DNA of 10,962 bases. It comes from Baffinella frigidus (lineage: Eukaryota > Cryptophyceae > Cryptomonadales > Baffinellaceae). Location of the stretch: NCBI GenBank assembly GCA_026770585.1, contig MU646337.1, positions 1,219,090 to 1,230,051 on the forward strand, given 5' to 3'. The notes beneath the pieces are model-generated. The model was not told the origin of the DNA. It did no database searches and saw only the letters and a program-made list of their open reading frames with translations. The translations under genes and the position numbers were made by a program. Below are positions 10,066 through 10,962 of the stretch, piece by piece; the stretch's first letter is position 1; each line of letters begins with the position of its first letter.

Positions 10066-10187
10066 GTGAGATTTGTGCTGAAACCCCCGGACTGTCAACT
10101 TGAGAATAGCCGGCCGACCCGCGTGGTGCAGAAGGGGCTTCCGACGGAGTGGGAGGAGGCCTCCAAGGGGATGACGCTGCCTGCCGA
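10066..10187 (+). pseudogene. Exon-like shard Y2, longest Y frame
   Basis: Right after MITE-D the plus frame reads RFVLKPPDCQLENSRPTRVV, then QKGLPTEWEEASKGMTLPAE and GA|GTACTC (GT 10188-10189). GTGGTGCAG|AAGGGG (AG 10130-10131) offers an acceptor that would limit the exon to 10132-10187 (56 bp). The upstream coding-like part is only faintly seen before Y3 (GCCGTTTGCAAG). The frame also stays open past the donor to 10305. Unknown protein. Confidence 0.48.
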
Positions 10188-10347
10188 GTACTCACCCCAA
10201 CACCTAACAGGTCACATTCACAGATTTGGCTTTACGTTGGAGCCTTTTCTCGTACTTTTAGGGATTGAAATACCGGGACTTGTATATGTACCGGAAGCCT
10301 TTTAGATGGACGTGTTGTGAAATAGGTTATATGAGGCCGTTTGCAAG
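10188..10347. other. Putative intron between Y2 and Y3
   Basis: Begins GTACTCACCCC and ends GTTTGCAAG before Y3. No repeat or hairpin identified. Confidence 0.35.
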
Positions 10348-10401
10348 AGGGCTTCGGACGGAGTGGGAGGAGGCCTCCAAGGGGATGACTCTTCCCGCTG
10401 A
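10348..10401 (+). pseudogene. Exon-like shard Y3
   Basis: TTTGCAAG then GLRTEWEEASKGMTLPAE and GA|GTACCT (GT 10402-10403). About 214 bp from Y2. See Y1 for the substitution pattern. Confidence 0.48.
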
Positions 10402-10433
10402 GTACCTGCCCCTACCGCTATCGAGAGGGCAGC

Positions 10434-10577
10434 CCTAGCGCTGCCTCACTCGGGTTGACATAATATTCTCAAGTTGACTTTCTTCTGGGTGTGCAGTACT
10501 CATCCGTCAACTTTTGAGCGGAGAAGAGCCCGGGCTCACCAAAGTGGTGAGCCGACATAGACTGAGACAGAGCTAGG
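10434..10577 (-). mobile_element. Z element copy 2 (144 bp)
   Basis: Termini CCTAGCGCTGCCTCA and, reversed, CCTAGCTCTGTCTCA form an imperfect inverted repeat. Inner pairs are CTCAAGTTGAC (10468) / GTCAACTTTTGAG (10506) and the palindrome GGCTCACCAAAGTGGTGAGCC-like block near 10533-10553. Related to 9822-9920 (opposite strand) and 6264-6296. Confidence 0.75.
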
Positions 10578-10627
10578 ACTCGTGATAGAACCTTTCTCGG
10601 AACATCTATGAATCTCGCCCCCCCCAA

Positions 10628-10765
10628 CTGAACCCCAACCCCCAAACCCCAAACCCTAAACTCGTAAACCCTAAACACCAAACACTAAACACTAAACACC
10701 AAACACCAAACACCAAACACTTACCCTAGACCCTAAACCCTAAACCCTAAACCCTCAACCCTCAA
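10628..10765. repeat. CCCTAAA / ACACCAA heptamer array
   Basis: CCCAAACCCCAAACCC, then about six ACACCAA/ACACTAA units (10675-10721), then CCCTAAA and CCCTCAA units. Period 7 throughout. Confidence 0.93.
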
Positions 10766-10826
10766 CCCTACCTTCGCTCCAGATGGGCAAAGGCAACGGA
10801 GGCGTCCACGCGAGCCAAGGATCGCG
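10766..10826 (+). other. Short exon-like stretch
   Basis: CTTCGCTCCAG|ATGGGCAAAGG resembles an acceptor followed by MGKGNGGVHASQGSR and TAG. It is too short, and without a second copy, to call a gene. Confidence 0.2.
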
Positions 10827-10962
10827 CTAGGGAACACATCCATCAACACATCGCTAGGGAACACCCCCCCCCCCCCCCCCCCCCCCCCTAGGGAACACAT
10901 CCCCCCCCCCCCCCCCCCCCCCCCCACACATAGGGAACCCCCCCCCCCCCCCCCCCCCCCCC
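10827..10962. repeat. Tandem CTAGGGAACACATC units with 25-C runs
   Basis: CTAGGGAACACATC or its truncated forms begin at 10827, 10854, 10888 and (TAGGGAAC) 10931. Poly-C runs at 10864-10888, 10901-10925 and 10938-10962 are each 25 long, the last reaching the window end. The equal lengths are suspicious and could be an assembly or base-calling ceiling. Confidence 0.9.

Noticed and set aside
10733-10927. Minus-strand Gly-rich frame
   Set aside because: Created by 25-C runs; no codon structure.
1-10962. Integrated viral, polinton-like or retroelement coding regions
   Set aside because: No capsid, polymerase, integrase or reverse-transcriptase motifs found in any frame. All mobile elements seen are non-coding.
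1-10962. tRNA or rRNA genes
   Set aside because: No cloverleaf with a GGTTCGAATCC-type T arm, and no conserved rRNA blocks recognised.
1-10962. Naming a specific alga as the source
   Set aside because: TTTAGGG arrays, high GC3 and GT-AG introns fit several lineages, and nothing here is diagnostic.

Overview
This window looks like nuclear DNA of a microbial eukaryote and probably comes from a subtelomeric or otherwise gene-poor repeat region. It has no long uninterrupted ORF, no bacterial-style operon, and no recognisable tRNA or rRNA. TTTAGGG/CCCTAAA arrays suggest a lineage with plant-type telomeres (green algae/prasinophytes, some dinoflagellates, cryptophytes or chlorarachniophytes). I cannot name the species from sequence alone.

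Three layers are superimposed. (1) Heptamer arrays: TTTAGGG and many derivatives that keep the 7-nt period (TTTGGGG, ATTGGGG, CATAAAC, CCCCACG, ACTCCCG, ACACCAA). (2) Exon-like shards: short coding-looking modules in tandem or dispersed copies, bounded by AG acceptors and/or GT donors. In several families, differences between copies fall mostly at third codon positions. On the minus strand these are U (604-936), H (1949-3333, faintly like an NF-YB/Dr1-type histone fold), V (3497-4285) and W (4387-4716). On the plus strand they are P (6322-6765), X (7459-9650) and Y (9752-10401). D (7077-7432) is a recent 102-bp duplication. (3) Small non-autonomous inverted-repeat elements (MITE-like, 105-175 bp): at least 14 in about ten families, several with TA target duplications and many inserted inside exon shards. 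Sibling shards without the element provide empty sites within the same window.

Layout: 1-600 holds a CT microsatellite, an 18-bp-core minisatellite and a telomere-like array. 600-2170 holds U shards and five MITEs. 2170-3500 is the H array in TTTGGGG DNA. 3500-4730 holds V and W shards with three MITEs. 4790-5870 is the most gene-like block: GC-rich, high GC3, and including a plausible first exon with a signal peptide (5595-5867). 5870-7450 holds MITEs, the P array, a 21-bp coding-like repeat and the D duplication. 7450-9660 is the X array. 9750-10580 is the Y array with two MITEs. 10620-10962 is a heptamer array followed by a poly-C-interrupted tandem repeat.

No working pathway can be reconstructed. 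The most informative property is the record of exon duplication, paralog divergence under apparent coding constraint, and repeated MITE insertion. Functional names are withheld where I do not recognise the protein.
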